Shown: positions 11,341 through 25,028, counted from the first letter of the stretch. The stretch is DNA of 64,000 bases from Scylla paramamosain (GCF_035594125.1 NC_087171.1:12809267-12873266), one strand, 5' to 3'. The notes: generated by a model not told the origin, from the letters alone. Made by a program: numbers and translations.

Positions 11341-11844
11341 ACCCCCCCCATTAAGTAATACCTGTGTCCCTTCTTATCACTTTCGCCATCACAGGTCGGG
11401 TCGCTGGGTATGAAATGTCAGTATTATCTCGCAGGATATGCTTTAAGTAAACTTCCTGCGCCGAAATGGCCTGCTTGTAAAATATGCCCCGTTACTGATT
11501 CTCCCCTTAATGCAGTCGGGGAAATAATGAGGACTATAAGAGCAGGTCACCTCATCTGTACTGTATATACTTTCATTATAGCTAACATGGACCTGGAAGA
11601 TTTTATTATAGGTCGTTAAAATTCCATTCAGAAAACTCGTTAGTGGTTCTACAGGTAAAGGATCAGTCATCCAGTCCAACTGTCCGAAATTACAATCATG
11701 TTTGGCATGTTTGGTCTGGAACCTTCGAACGGACGAGGAAATATGAACGTGAAGAGGGATGAGTATTTTCGTTGCGTTAATGAATTGATAAAGGAAAAAC
11801 AGACAAATATGGTTGCAGAAACACGGAAAGATCTTTGTTATGCA
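11341..11844. other. non-coding stretch, nothing recognised
   Basis: No repeat or exon-like frame with splice support. Confidence 0.45.
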
Positions 11845-12018
<174 letters not shown>

Positions 12019-12239
12019 CCGTATGTACTTCTCTATTTTTTCAGTATTTTCCGAGCGACGTATTGCTATAACATTGACTGCCAGCGGAACTGTTTCTGCT
12101 GCACCTGCTGGCACTGTTATTTGTGGAAGGTTATTTAAACTGCGCTTTTGCTTTGTATTACTGTTGTCTATATATTTACTCAGTAAGGTGCACTGTTTTG
12201 TTTTACAAGTATTGTGTTGGTTATTGACTCCCTGGCCTG

Positions 12240-12270
12240 ATATTGGTGCCGACCAGTCAGGCACCAATAT
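12240..12270. other. perfect 11-bp inverted repeat
   Basis: ATATTGGTGCC, a 9-base spacer, then GGCACCAATAT. It can form a small hairpin; there is no terminator-type T-run, and no function is inferred. Confidence 0.7.
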
Positions 12271-12306
12271 ATTGTGTTTTGAAGCAACATGAAAGTTTGT
12301 CCCACC

Positions 12307-12341
12307 TGTGTGTGTGTGTGTGTGTGGTGTGTGTGTGTGTT
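12307..12341. repeat. short (GT)n microsatellite
   Basis: GT array interrupted by one GGTG. Confidence 0.9.
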
Positions 12342-13157
<816 letters not shown>

Positions 13158-14402
13158 GTGATTTTCTTTGTCTCAGTTTCTCCTTCCATTCCCCTCCATC
13201 CCTCCCTTCCTCCTCATTTCTCTCTTTTTATTCGTCTTCCCTGCCCTCTTTTTCTTTCTTAGCCATTTGGTTACCGGCGGGTCAACCGATATCCTGGCCA
13301 CTCTTCCCGCACCTTCCCGCCCAGCCTTCCTCCTATCCTCCCCTCACCTTACCGCCTTAGCCTTGCCTCCTGCCCTCCCGCCTGCTTTACGGGCCATCCC
13401 AGCTGCCTCGCTAAGTGCCGCAGGGAACACCACTCACGCCCCTCCGCCGCCCCTGCACCCCCTTCCCCATCCCCCGACAGCCTGTAGGGGTCGTGACAAA
13501 CAGCCTAGTTAAGCCGGTGAATCATATGGAAAGTTCAGTGGGCTGAGACGCGTGAAATTAGATTCTTTTTTATTCGCTCGGTCACTGCTAGAGGTCCACC
13601 TTTTTTTCTCTCTCTCCCTTTCTCTTTGTGGATGTTTCTTTTTTATTGTTTTGGTCGAGTTTCTCCTCCTGGGTCTGTTATATTCAGGTCAAGGTTTGCG
13701 GCGAGGTGATAGCCAGATTTTCTTTGACTCCCTGTCTGTTTTGGTGTTGGTGGTTATGATGGTGGTAGTGTCAGTGGTTATGGTGATGCTAGTGGTAGTG
13801 GTGGTTCATGTAGTGGTGGGGATGGTGGTGGTGAGGGTACTGTTAGTGATAGTGGTTCCTCGCAGCCACCACTGTTTCTGTTACTGGTGATAAGTTTAAG
13901 AGAGGCAGTAAAAGGGAGTGACAGCCTGCAGCAGGGTACCACCAGGTCTGCTCGATGTCATGACCTTGTTGGGCCGAGTGTTCCTCAGGAGTAATGGCGG
14001 CAGCTGGGGCCAGTTACGTCTGTGTGTTAATAGAAGCATGGTATTTATTGGGTAAGAAAGTGCACTTACGTGTAACCAACTTTTCCTTTTATACATTTAT
14101 TCATTACGCCGGCAATCTTTCTTTCCTTGTGGTGTGAATGAATGAATAAATAAATCAGTGAGTGAATCAGTCGGTCAGTGTGTTAGTCTTCTTTTCATCA
14201 ATCTCTCTTCTGTGACTTAAAATCAATTAATCAATCAAGCTGTTTTACTCCTTTCATCTGTCATTTTCTTGATTCGTCTCACCAGTCTCCTTTTCTATCC
14301 CTTAAAACTAACCAATATGTCAATTACACGCCTTCCCTCAGTCACTTTCCGTGCATCATGTCCACTTTTAGTCCCACTGCCGCCCCTCTATCCTCCACTT
14401 CT
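13158..14402. other. non-coding, pyrimidine-rich then GTG-rich DNA
   Basis: C/T-rich to about 13480, with a CpG-bearing segment around 13300-13460. A degenerate GGTGGT-type run follows at about 13740-13850. Frames here encode low-complexity Pro/Ala/Leu or Val and are not convincing genes. Confidence 0.5.
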
Positions 14403-14525
<123 letters not shown>

Positions 14526-14689
14526 CACCAGTAACCTTTAAGCTCAATGAAGAAATGCACAGTCAGCCGTTCACTGTTCTTTTGGTCTCATCCTGACTTC
14601 TTGTCATCTTTATCCTTTTTTTTTTTTTGTATGATAATTATGCCGAAAACCAGAAGAAAAGAGGCATTTCGTATGTATTCTGCGTACGA

Positions 14690-14695
<6 letters not shown>

Positions 14696-14736
<41 letters not shown>

Positions 14737-14785
14737 GGTGAGGGTCAATGTAGGAGAGCTGATTATTATTATTATTATTATTATT
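14696..14785. repeat. (GT)n and (ATT)n microsatellites
   Basis: About 20 GT units (14696-14736) and, after 25 bases, eight ATT units (14762-14785). Confidence 0.95.
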
Positions 14786-15030
14786 GTTATGTTAATTTGG
14801 TAATTATGCACTGAATTTTATCAATTAAACGCTGCACCAAGAATATTACGCATGCTATTGACTGGACGGGACAGTCTATTTCATTAATTTTGTAAACTCA
14901 ATTTATAGTTTAATTCATGAATTGACTCCATAAAATTGAACAAATATCACATTGATTAGTTATATTAAAAATAAATTTCCCCCGCAGTTCGGTAAAAATG
15001 GAAGAATAAAAAGGAATAATGTTTTGGTGG
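14786..15030. other. AT-rich non-coding stretch
   Basis: Contrasts sharply with the CpG-rich segment that follows. Confidence 0.45.
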
Positions 15031-15310
15031 CCGTTCATCTTCCGGGGCGAACGCTCGTGATGCATAGTAAGCAAGGGGAATGTATATCCGAAGCGGCGCG
15101 CGAGATATACAAGTGCAACCAGCGCCTCCCTATTAAGCATTTATACGCGTGCGTGCTGCGTAGCGGACAGCGCCGAGACACGGGAGGCACGGCACGCGAG
15201 TTTTGCAAGTTTTGAATATTCTTTTTGACTCCTATTCGCCGCCGTATGACAGTGAAACCTAGGGCTACTCGTGGGTGTGCTGCAGACTCGCGTAGCTTTT
15301 GATTTCTTCC
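15031..15310. other. CpG-rich segment, promoter-like
   Basis: Dense CpG (GGCGCGCGAG, TACGCGTGCGTGC, GCGTAGCGGACAGCGCC, GGCACGGCACGCGAG) within otherwise AT-leaning DNA. A TTTATACG sequence lies at about 15142. Frames are open on both strands, which GC-rich composition alone explains. It could be a promoter or 5' exon, but strand and start cannot be decided. Confidence 0.3.
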
Positions 15311-15951
15311 TCCCTTGTGACGTGTTGCGTTTTGAGTATTGGTGTGTGGATGTGGGTGGTGGATTATGAGTGATAGTGGCCGTGGTGGCGGTGAAGAACA
15401 GGACATGTGACGAACTGGCCAAAAGAGACAAAGAGGAAACAGGACCGAGCACGCAGCTAACAAGAGGGGACGGAAGACCAAGTGTCCGGCGGTGAAGAGT
15501 GCGGCGGTAGTGGCGGTGGGAAGGGCAGCGGTGGTGATGGCGGTGGTGAAAGAGTAGGAGGGGCAGCCAGGCCGAGTGGGAGTAATGTGTATGCAGCAGA
15601 GCCGAGCACTGTCGCCACTAATGGCATGAGGATGGCTGAGGGATGGCCCGGGATGGAGATGTATGCCGCTCCCTGCTCTTACATTTCTCTCCTTGTTTAG
15701 TTGTTTCCTGTCTCTTTCCCCCGACTTCTCCTTCTTCTATTTCTGCTCGTCTTCCTCATCATTTTAGCCATTTTGTTTCTTCCTCCTTTATATCAGTTTC
15801 TTTGTTTTTGTGGAAGTAAAATTAAATAGCGAGCACAGAGCTACCAGCACTGCGCGGCCTCAACGAGACTCATTGTTCACTACACGCTGAAGTGATACGG
15901 ATTCACTATTTGTTGAACATGCGTGGAGATTAATTAATTAATTTATTCCTT

Positions 15952-15954
<3 letters not shown>
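15311..15954. other. GGC/GGT-rich then ordinary DNA
   Basis: 15484-15570 is a degenerate GGC/GGT run giving a Gly-rich frame of about 70 codons from a GTG. It has no start or splice support and is probably simple sequence. Confidence 0.4.
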
Positions 15955-16050
<96 letters not shown>

Positions 16051-16092
16051 CATCCAAACTGAAGTGAGCAGCCCAGTGTAGAATTGTTTATT

Positions 16093-16160
<68 letters not shown>
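15955..16160. repeat. facing (TC)46 and (GA)33 arrays
   Basis: TC array (15955-16047) and GA array (16095-16160), 47 bases apart. The two are complementary and could fold into one long hairpin. Confidence 0.97.
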
Positions 16161-16163
<3 letters not shown>

Positions 16164-16298
16164 GACTGATAAAAAGTAAATAAGTAAATGTAATACCTAA
16201 GTAGTAACAAAAAAAGGAGCACGTAATTCCTTGAGTACCTAATTAGCAAAGTCCGCGTTACATCACGAGGAAGAGGAGAGAGAGAAAATGAAAAAATA

Positions 16299-16475
16299 GT
16301 ATATAATTAATAAAAATAAAAAAAATATCTAGGTAAAAAAAAACAAAACAAAAAAACAAGTATAAGATTAATAAAAAGTAAAAATAACATCTAAACTATA
16401 AGTACAAAAAAAAAGGTATATAATCAATAAAAAAAGAGTAAGAGTAACACGTAAACAGTAATTAGACTCGAGTGC
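16299..16475. repeat. A-rich degenerate minisatellite, period about 55-61 bp
   Basis: Units start at 16299, 16360 and 16415 with GTATAWRATYAATAAAA, each followed by a TAACAYSTAAAC/ATATCTAGG block and an A-run. A weaker unit may precede at about 16164. Confidence 0.6.
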
Positions 16476-16518
16476 AAGCGTCGGAACAAAAAGGGAATGA
16501 AGACGAAACCTGCACAAC

Positions 16519-16546
16519 CTCGGTACCGATTGTGTCTGGTACCGAG
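16519..16546. other. perfect 9-bp inverted repeat
   Basis: CTCGGTACC, a 10-base loop, then GGTACCGAG. Confidence 0.7.
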
Positions 16547-16746
16547 ACAATGGCAGTGAAGAATATGAATGCTTATTGCGTCATGCATACGTGAAGAGGG
16601 CGGGAAGACACTTATTGTAGAACCTTTACATGTTTACCGACAAAGAGCAACACCCACATATCGTCTGTCATGAGTGAAAATGTGAATATGACGTCTTGTG
16701 GAGGCTTCCTTTCCGCTGCGGTTTCTCTCTCTGCTGCCTTTTCTAT

Positions 16747-16996
<250 letters not shown>

Positions 16997-17083
16997 CACT
17001 GTGGTAATGTCAGAAATTAATTTAGTAACAGTTATTAAGAAAAGTTTGTCATGCCATGTGTAGGAGACGCGATTTTGCCATGG

Positions 17084-17086
<3 letters not shown>

Positions 17087-17124
<38 letters not shown>

Positions 17125-17172
17125 GTGTGCGTGTGCGCGTGCGTGCGTGCGCGCGTGTGTGCGTACGTGCGT
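17087..17172. repeat. (GT)n with CG-rich variant end
   Basis: A GT array passing into alternating GCGTGCGTGCGCGCG-type purine-pyrimidine sequence. Confidence 0.93.
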
Positions 17173-17271
17173 TAGGAAGTCACGTGTTGATTGATGACGT
17201 GGTTATGGCGGCGACGTTTCAATTTGTGAGAAAACGAATATTTTCCAAATTAATTGCATTTAATCTTAATG

Positions 17272-17390
<119 letters not shown>

Positions 17391-17589
17391 ACTAGTTGGC
17401 TGAATATTTTTAGTCTCTTTTCATTCTATCCTTTCCTTTCTGATAAAGCTGTACGAGTACAAGTGGAACTCCTCTTTTAGGCACACAGAAGGCGTAGCTG
17501 TATAAGTGTAGATGAGACGCCTGGACGGAGTGAGCACCTACAAAGAGTGAGGAACATACTTGAAACTGAAGAAACTGGAGACAACGTGA

Positions 17590-17795
17590 AGCTTTGAACG
17601 CCGTGGAGGCTGTTTTGGCAAGGGATAGGATGTGAAGCTTACAGTCTATATATTTGTCTGTCTATTTGTATATTCATTTATCTATTTATTCATGGTTTAG
17701 TAGTGGAAATCTCAATTATGTTCAATGTAGAGGAGGGGGGATAGTTGAGTGTCATTGAAGAAGAGGTGGAATGAGGTGCATCCGTGTGTAAAGTT
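17590..17795 (-). mobile_element. Jockey-like LINE internal fragment
   Basis: The segments GGCTGTTTTGGCAAGGGATAG, TAGGATGTGAAGCTTACAG and GATAGTTGAGTGTCATTGA occur in the order I recall from the antisense strand of the decapod Jockey-like LINE whose 3' end is at 34147 and 7858. A degenerate TCTAT stretch (about 17645-17690) interrupts it. The match is from memory, so confidence is moderate. Confidence 0.4.
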
Positions 17796-18949
17796 TTGTG
17801 GAATAGGTAGGTGAGGGAACCGTGTTATGAATGCACTGAATCATGCAAGGTTTTCTCCGCAACTTACAGAAACAATATAAAGTTGATTAGTTACACCATT
17901 CTTTTCTCCATGTAAAAGATCAGAAAATGTCATGAATTTAGTATTTATGCCTTGATATTGACTATCGACAAGAAGTAAAGTCTGCCTTGATAGTAATACT
18001 CTCCTTTGATAGTAATACTCTGAGAACCAAGAAGGATGAACTTCTGGGCGCGTGGTACTTGCAGGAGACTCGGGGTTAGCCTGAAGGCACACCACTTGTG
18101 TCTGGCAAAACTTTCCTTGAAAAACCTTACACTAAGTACAGCGATTTGGAAACTTGGAAAACGGTCGCCTTGGGAAGGTTTGGGGAATATCAGGAATACT
18201 GCCAAAACTTATGATATTGAAAGGATATTTTGAAACGTATTTGATTCACGTAAATGCAGACTTCATTTATGTATTTTTATGTGAAGATGGAATGTAGTTG
18301 ACGTTAGACACTGGGGAATTTCTCATTATATTTGACACGTACAGGAGCAACCAATACATGAAGAGTGGCAGTGGGTGAGAACTGTGTCGCCATGCAGGAA
18401 AAAAAAAAAAAAGTGTCAAATTGATGCGTGATCTGCAAGTAAAAGCAATCTGGATTATCTCTTGAAATAGTGTGTTTATTCCTTTAGCAGCCTGAATGAA
18501 CCTTATATGAGAAGCTGAGGGGGTCTTGCACCACCAGCACGTAACTTTATAATAGTTACCGTAAATAATTAATACACTGTGACAGCAGAGGATGTGGTGC
18601 CTTGCTGGTGTCCTCGTTTCCTCCCAGCACGTGATAAGTTAGTCCCGTTCTGTTAGGAGTCTCTGGTGGTCTCCTGAGTCAGCATCGCGTCCCTGGCCAG
18701 TCTATAATCATTCATCTATCTGTATCCTTGGAAGGCGGGGATGGGTAGCTGAGTTTAGTACAGGTGGCAGCCGTCCCCTTGGCCTAGACCGAGACTCAGG
18801 GCAGTGTTTTGTTACCAGATCGACAGCAGCCACAGTAGCCTCGCCAGCCGCTCCATCACCAATAAAAATACGATAGGAAATAAAGTGAAACAACGTACTT
18901 ACTCTCACCAGCAAATGTGGCACGTCCTGAAAGGCTTTTATTTGTTATA

Positions 18950-18951
<2 letters not shown>
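17796..18951. other. non-coding stretch
   Basis: A small tandem (TTGATAGTAATACTC, twice) lies at about 17988-18021 and an A-run at 18401. On the minus strand CTTTCAG, 18 bases, then GTGAGAG lies near 18930, too short to call an exon. Confidence 0.45.

Positions 18952-19045
<94 letters not shown>
18952..19045. repeat. (AC)n microsatellite
   Basis: 47 AC units. Confidence 0.98.
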
Positions 19046-19047
<2 letters not shown>

Positions 19048-19183
19048 AGCGGGAAAGATATAAATCCCGCTCAGGCCCGGCGGCATCTGGACCATAAATT
19101 CAGCGGCGTGGCGAGGCACAGAACCGTATAGCGGCGGCCCAGTGGCTCCAGGAAAGTGGGAAGAAAGGCGATAACGACAAAGC

Positions 19184-19530
19184 AGATAATAGGTACAGAA
19201 ATGCTTGGAGGAGGAGGAGGAGGAGGAGGAGGAGGAAGAATGGAGAGGGAGTGAGGAGTGGGAGAGGGAGGGAACCAGAGACTACAAAGAATGTAAGGAC
19301 AAAAATATAACGTTTTCTACTCGATGAAGTGCAGCCGATGATCAAGCAGGAAGGTAGTGAGGAAGAAGGCAAGTACGATTCTTTATCCTATTGTAGCGAG
19401 GAAGGAGATAATAGGCACAAAAATACTTGGAAGGGGAGCAGAGCAGAGGGGAGGAAAAAAAGAGGAGGAACCATTTTTACTCGATGAAGTCCTGGGGATG
19501 ATAAAGTGGGAAAGAACAGGAAGTGAGAAT
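19184..19530. repeat. diverged local duplication with (GGA)n
   Basis: AGATAATAGGYACARAAATRCTTGGARG occurs at 19184 and again at 19406; TTYTACTCGATGAAGT occurs at 19315 and 19475. The order is preserved, so this is an old tandem duplication of about 160-220 bp. A GGA array (19207-19236) has expanded in the first copy only. Confidence 0.65.
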
Positions 19531-19714
19531 GGCCCCATTGTTAGGCCGCCCGGGCGAGAGGGAGGCGCGGGGGATGGACGCGCTGAGGGTAAAGGAGGAG
19601 GAGGAGGAGGAGGAGGAGGAAGCGATGGAAGAAAAAGGAAGTCGCAGTAAAGAGGGAAGGGAGGAAAGGAGGAAGCAGCGTGAAGTCTAGGCACGTACTC
19701 GTAATTGGTGCGGA

Positions 19715-19715
<1 letters not shown>
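19531..19715. repeat. purine-rich tract with (GGA)n
   Basis: Almost all A/G on this strand, with about ten GGA units at 19590-19620. Confidence 0.8.

Positions 19716-19793
<78 letters not shown>
19716..19793. repeat. (AC)n microsatellite
   Basis: 39 AC units. Confidence 0.98.
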
Positions 19794-19795
<2 letters not shown>

Positions 19796-20635
19796 GACCT
19801 TGTGGTGGTGGAAAAAAAAAGGAATCAAGATACCAAATGTTCATATGAAAAGTATTAATGCTAGCAACGAAAGGTTTAATAATGACGTAGCAAAGTCCAA
19901 CAAATATGCACAGTGAGCGTGTGATGAGCGACCATGATTGTGTGTGTGTGTGTGTGTGTATGTGTGTGTGTGTCTCGTTCCCATGCGCGTACATGGAAGA
20001 AATTTATTCTCATTAACGATGTTGGAAGTTCTAGAGAAAGTTTTGTTGTTTAACTGAGACTCGAGTTTAATGTTGTTGAAGTTTTCATCTCGCCTTCACC
20101 CTTTTACGTGTGCGGGAACCACTGCTCGCCACACCACGCCTGGCAGCACCCACGTCCTGCCTCGCGCTGCCACCACTACCATCATTTTAATCATTAATAT
20201 CCTCCCCTACAACAGAATCCGTAGATTACACACTTTTTTTGTTCTTCAATAATCAAATTACACTTCTCTATTAATCCACTTAGGTAGAATAGTGCAAGAA
20301 ATACAAAACTGTTTAGTAAGAACTTAGCGAACATTTAGTATGTACAATTCCTTGTAATTCCTTTTCATCCTCATCATTATCACCGGTCTTTATAATTCTT
20401 AGTCCTCTACAGTTAGCTTTGTCTGTTTTCCGTCTGAACCATGGCTCTTTGATTAAACTTATTCTAACCTTTGATACTTTGTCAGTGTTTGTCGCCACCA
20501 TTACCTGTCCTTTCGATATTGAAAAGAAAGGATTTACAGTGATTCATTCATTGTTAGCCAGGAATTGCCTATTAACCAAGGATCAGTATGTAGGTTAATA
20601 AATTTTCTTAATTTTCTCCGTAATGATTTTGTGAC
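19794..20635. other. non-coding stretch
   Basis: A short GT array lies at 19939-19973. A minus-strand frame at 20313-20501 contains LIKEPWF, reminiscent of the start of a LINE endonuclease domain, but one motif is not enough to call it. Confidence 0.4.

Positions 20636-20675
<40 letters not shown>
20636..20675. repeat. (ATC)n microsatellite
   Basis: About 13 ATC units. Confidence 0.97.
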
Positions 20676-20843
20676 TTTATAGACTGCCATGCACACGACG
20701 GAAAATAACAGTAAAGCGCTGACGAGAAAGATAAAGTTTGAAAAAAAATGTTTCACTGCATTTTTATTTTTCACTTTCTCGTTTCCTCTTCCCTTCAGCC
20801 CCTTATAGGCGACTGCAGCTCAGAAGGAAGCGCGGAATTGGAA

Positions 20844-21117
<274 letters not shown>

Positions 21118-21689
21118 ACAAACACAGCATCTATCACCGAGTTTGTATGTTGTAATCTCATCTTCCTCCCAAATATTCACCTAAGCCTTTACCCTTCTGA
21201 CTGTTAGTTAACGACACTGCGACAATTGTTAGTTAGAGTATCTCCAGACGATCTTAATGAGCGAGTATAAAAACAGAGGCATTATAGAATTTGAAAATAC
21301 TCATTTACTCAAGAGATGCGTTTCAATTTAAGGCTATAGGTAGAAACTCACCGGACTGTTTTACTGCGCGAAGGGAAGATGTCTTAGTAGTTAAAGGGTT
21401 AAGAAGATCCCTATATCCAGTAACTAAAGACAAGCGGTTTGTAGTTGCCGTGTTTATCTAAGAGTACCTAGATAGAACGCTAACATTTCGATCCTGTCCT
21501 TTCCCGTGAGCCAGCCATCCGTCGTGTCCCACACATCACATGGAGACGCAGCTGCTACCTTCCCATCTGCCTGCTGTGCTAATGACCTTCTCTACCTAAT
21601 GGGAGTAATTGCCGATCTATTAGTAACTCCATGTCAGGATATATCGTTCACGTGTTCTTATGTTTTACTACTGCAAAGAAATTTTTCAT
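21118..21689. other. non-coding stretch, nothing recognised
   Basis: Ordinary AT-leaning sequence. Confidence 0.45.
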
Positions 21690-21842
21690 CTCTTGCGTGT
21701 AGCTTCTTCCAGTGCATGTTATTTAGATTTTCAAGGATGCTAAGGATAGTACAAGTATTTTACATTACCAATTAAAAAATACACTCGAGAACACGTCTAG
21801 TCATATCTGTGGCCTTTGAAAATAGAGCTGATGGGAGTAGGG
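21690..21842 (+). mobile_element. MITE-like element, degenerate copy
   Basis: Retains TTTTCAAGGATG, then CGAGAACACGTCTAGTCAT, then CTGTGGCCTTTGAAAATAG and a decayed end. It shares block order with the copies at 25478 and 26309; both termini are lost or unrecognisable. Confidence 0.5.
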
Positions 21843-22164
21843 ACCATTCACTGCCTCTACTACGCATACAAAGGCTGCCTATGTAACTTACATGGTTGGT
21901 ACGTAAGCTAGCAGTGTTATGATGAACGTGGAAGCAAAGTCATAGCAAGGGATACGAAGGACCGTTACGTCTCCCAATTAAAATGTATTATGGTGTGTGT
22001 AACCTTTTGGATGGGTTTAAATAACTTTACTTAGAGCCATCCGATCCCAAATGATGGTTGAATTTGTTGAGGTATATTTGCTGGTATTGAAGATGGAATA
22101 TCAAATTAATCTTGTATACTTAGCACAAAGTGGTGATCCTTGGATAGTACTTTGAACTAGGGAG

Positions 22165-22238
22165 TGGCACCTTCAATGAACCTTTTTTTTTTATATCTCT
22201 TTTGTTGCCCTTAGCCAGATTCACTCACTTGAGAAAAA
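22165..22238 (+). mobile_element. Jockey-like LINE tail fragment
   Basis: TTTTGTTGCCCTTAGCCAG plus an A-rich end, matching the 3' UTR of the copy at 7858-8068. No coding part is left. Confidence 0.4.
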
Positions 22239-22246
22239 AAAAACTA

Positions 22247-22294
<48 letters not shown>
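22239..22294. repeat. (GT)n microsatellite next to LINE A-tail
   Basis: About 23 GT units from 22249, directly after the A-rich end of a LINE tail. Retroelement tails are a known seed for microsatellites. Confidence 0.9.
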
Positions 22295-22297
<3 letters not shown>

Positions 22298-22978
22298 TGT
22301 GAAAATCTGTCGCCAGCATACTTTCGATATATTATTATTCAAAGAGATATAATCGTTTAGTATTTCCAGTTCATGATCTCTTGGTATGACTTGTTCCTCC
22401 TTCACTCATGCGTAAGTGAATGGGGAAGGAAAAGCTGCCCGCATGTAATGACTTCGAAAATCCAATAGAAGGAAGAAGTCGAATAGAAATCAACATACGG
22501 ACTAATGAACTGCTGTATATTAAGATCCCTCCAAAGACCAAGAAGAACTGGGGATACAATAGGTGGAGGCAGGTGGTAAATACTGCTCTCTAGTATGAAG
22601 TATTTTGTATAATATCACATTGCTATTTACGGCAGCTGTACGAGGGACCAAGACTGGTTCACCCACAGGGCCTGGTCTGGGTGGGACACTAGCAGGTGAG
22701 GAAGGACAGAGAACAGTGGGAGCGTTTGTGTGGCATTCAAGTCCGCTTTAAGTTTCTTTGCTGTAAATGTTTTGTGTTCGTTTTTTGTTTTGTTTTATTC
22801 AACGTTTTTTATGTGTTTTTGTGTTTGTATTTTTTGAACGCGGAATGAATCTGACTCTTTCATTTTATTTGCTGTTTTATGAATTTTAATCTTTCCATTT
22901 TGCCTCCCTTTTATTTTCAACTTTTATTCATGCCGAGTTAGTTCTATTTTGAATATTGTACGGCGTTCCCCGGTCGCT

Positions 22979-22980
<2 letters not shown>
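22295..22980. other. non-coding stretch, nothing recognised
   Basis: Mixed sequence that becomes T-rich after about 22740. Confidence 0.45.

Positions 22981-23075
<95 letters not shown>
22981..23075. repeat. (CA)n microsatellite
   Basis: About 47 CA units. Confidence 0.98.
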
Positions 23076-23870
<795 letters not shown>

Positions 23871-23973
23871 AGGGAGATATAAAACATGGGCAGCTAATGA
23901 GTATTTCAGGAAGAATGGCTGAAAGAAGATGGAGTTTCTATGACTGGCTCCAAGCTGCACTGAAAAAAGCCCG

Positions 23974-24047
23974 TCACTCACTCGCTCACTCACTCACTCA
24001 CTCACTCACTCACTCACTCACTCACTCACTCACTCACTCACTCACTC
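23974..24047. repeat. (TCAC)n tetranucleotide array
   Basis: About 18 TCAC units with one TCGC variant. Confidence 0.95.
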
Positions 24048-24272
24048 AACCATTCAGTCAGTCACATTTTTGCTTTGCTGATTCACAAACATTTTGACGA
24101 GATTGGACTCCAAACTCGTCAAAAAGAAGAGAAAAAAGTGTGAAAAAGAAAAGCGATTGAGTGACTGACTTAATGAGATTCCTTCACAGGCAGCCTCCCA
24201 TAACTTAGTAAACACTTCCGTACGTTAATGATTGTTACGTGATGTGTTCCTTCTTGAATTGTCATATACTCT

Positions 24273-24391
<119 letters not shown>

Positions 24392-24395
24392 GTAG

Positions 24396-24778
24396 GTACA
24401 GTCATGGTCAGAGATCTAGTAAATGTCCCACACTCATTCCCACAGTGTATCGCCCTTTCTCGCAATATTGAGTCAATTGAGCTTCACTATTCCTACAAAC
24501 CATGGCTGTTGATAAATTATGAGGAAATCCGAGGACGTAGGGTTAAAGGAATAGTGCAGCAGGTTACTCAGCAACTGAACACGGCTGTACATTGTCAACT
24601 TCATATAAGTCCAGTGAAAAGAGGGAATGAGCGGTCAGATGGGTGTGTTTATGCCCCGAAAGGTCCCCTCACTCATAACACGAGTAGTTACGAGGGACAT
24701 TTCATGAGGGTGGAGGACATTCACAGCGGTCACAAACAAGTCATCTGTACCATTCCCCATTTTCAGAAATACCCATAG
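24396..24778 (+). CDS. hypothetical open frame, unrecognised
   Basis: After an acceptor-like poly-T/TGTAG (24377-24395), one frame stays open for 126 codons to a TAG at 24776-24778. Composition is ordinary, with no low-complexity repeat, and the frame contains segments such as [19 protein letters not shown]. There is no donor or AATAAA nearby and no family is recognised. An open frame of this length by chance is possible in a 64-kb window, so this is weak. Confidence 0.15.
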
Positions 24779-24925
24779 TTAAGCTTATCCTCTGCCATAG
24801 TGCTACTGTTTTTTGCTTATTCCTCCCCTTGGTAGATGCTATGAAAGAATCAGACTACCTCAGTGTATACAAAGATAATAATTAACATATCCATTAGAGG
24901 AGCTGCGATCTCCTTTATGTTTCAG

Positions 24926-25028
24926 CTAATTCCGTTTTATTATGTGTTTTCTTGCTTTACAACCCTCGCTCTGCTCCCAAATGTGCTGAAGGAGAGGCAG
25001 CGGCTCGATGCTCGTCGCTGCTCGCCTG
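24926..25028 (+). CDS. candidate coding exon (103 bp)
   Basis: Acceptor CCTTTATGTTTCAG ends at 24925 and donor CCTG|GTAAGAG follows 25028. The frame is open for 34 codons plus one base (phase 0 to 1): first an aromatic/hydrophobic run (LIPFYYVFSCFTTLALL), then a basic segment (LKERQRLDARR), as at the cytoplasmic edge of a membrane helix. No family is recognised. The splice sites are decent but not exceptional. Confidence 0.25.

Noticed and set aside
12240..12270. 11-bp hairpin as a possible transcription terminator or microRNA precursor
   Set aside because: No T-run after it, stem far too short for a microRNA precursor, and eukaryotic context.
15482..15700. Gly-rich frame of about 70 codons
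   Set aside because: It needs a GTG start, has no splice signal and sits on GGC/GGT simple sequence.
19383..19994. 203-codon minus-strand frame
   Set aside because: Low-complexity Pro/Ser/Cys/Val from purine-rich, GGA and AC repeats; no start or splice evidence.
20313..20501. Minus-strand frame with LIKEPWF, possibly a LINE endonuclease start
   Set aside because: One short motif only; the catalytic residues that follow in such domains are not visible.
22981..23075. Regular CA/GA arrays as possible CRISPR-like repeats
   Set aside because: Pure dinucleotide repeats without spacers, in eukaryotic DNA.
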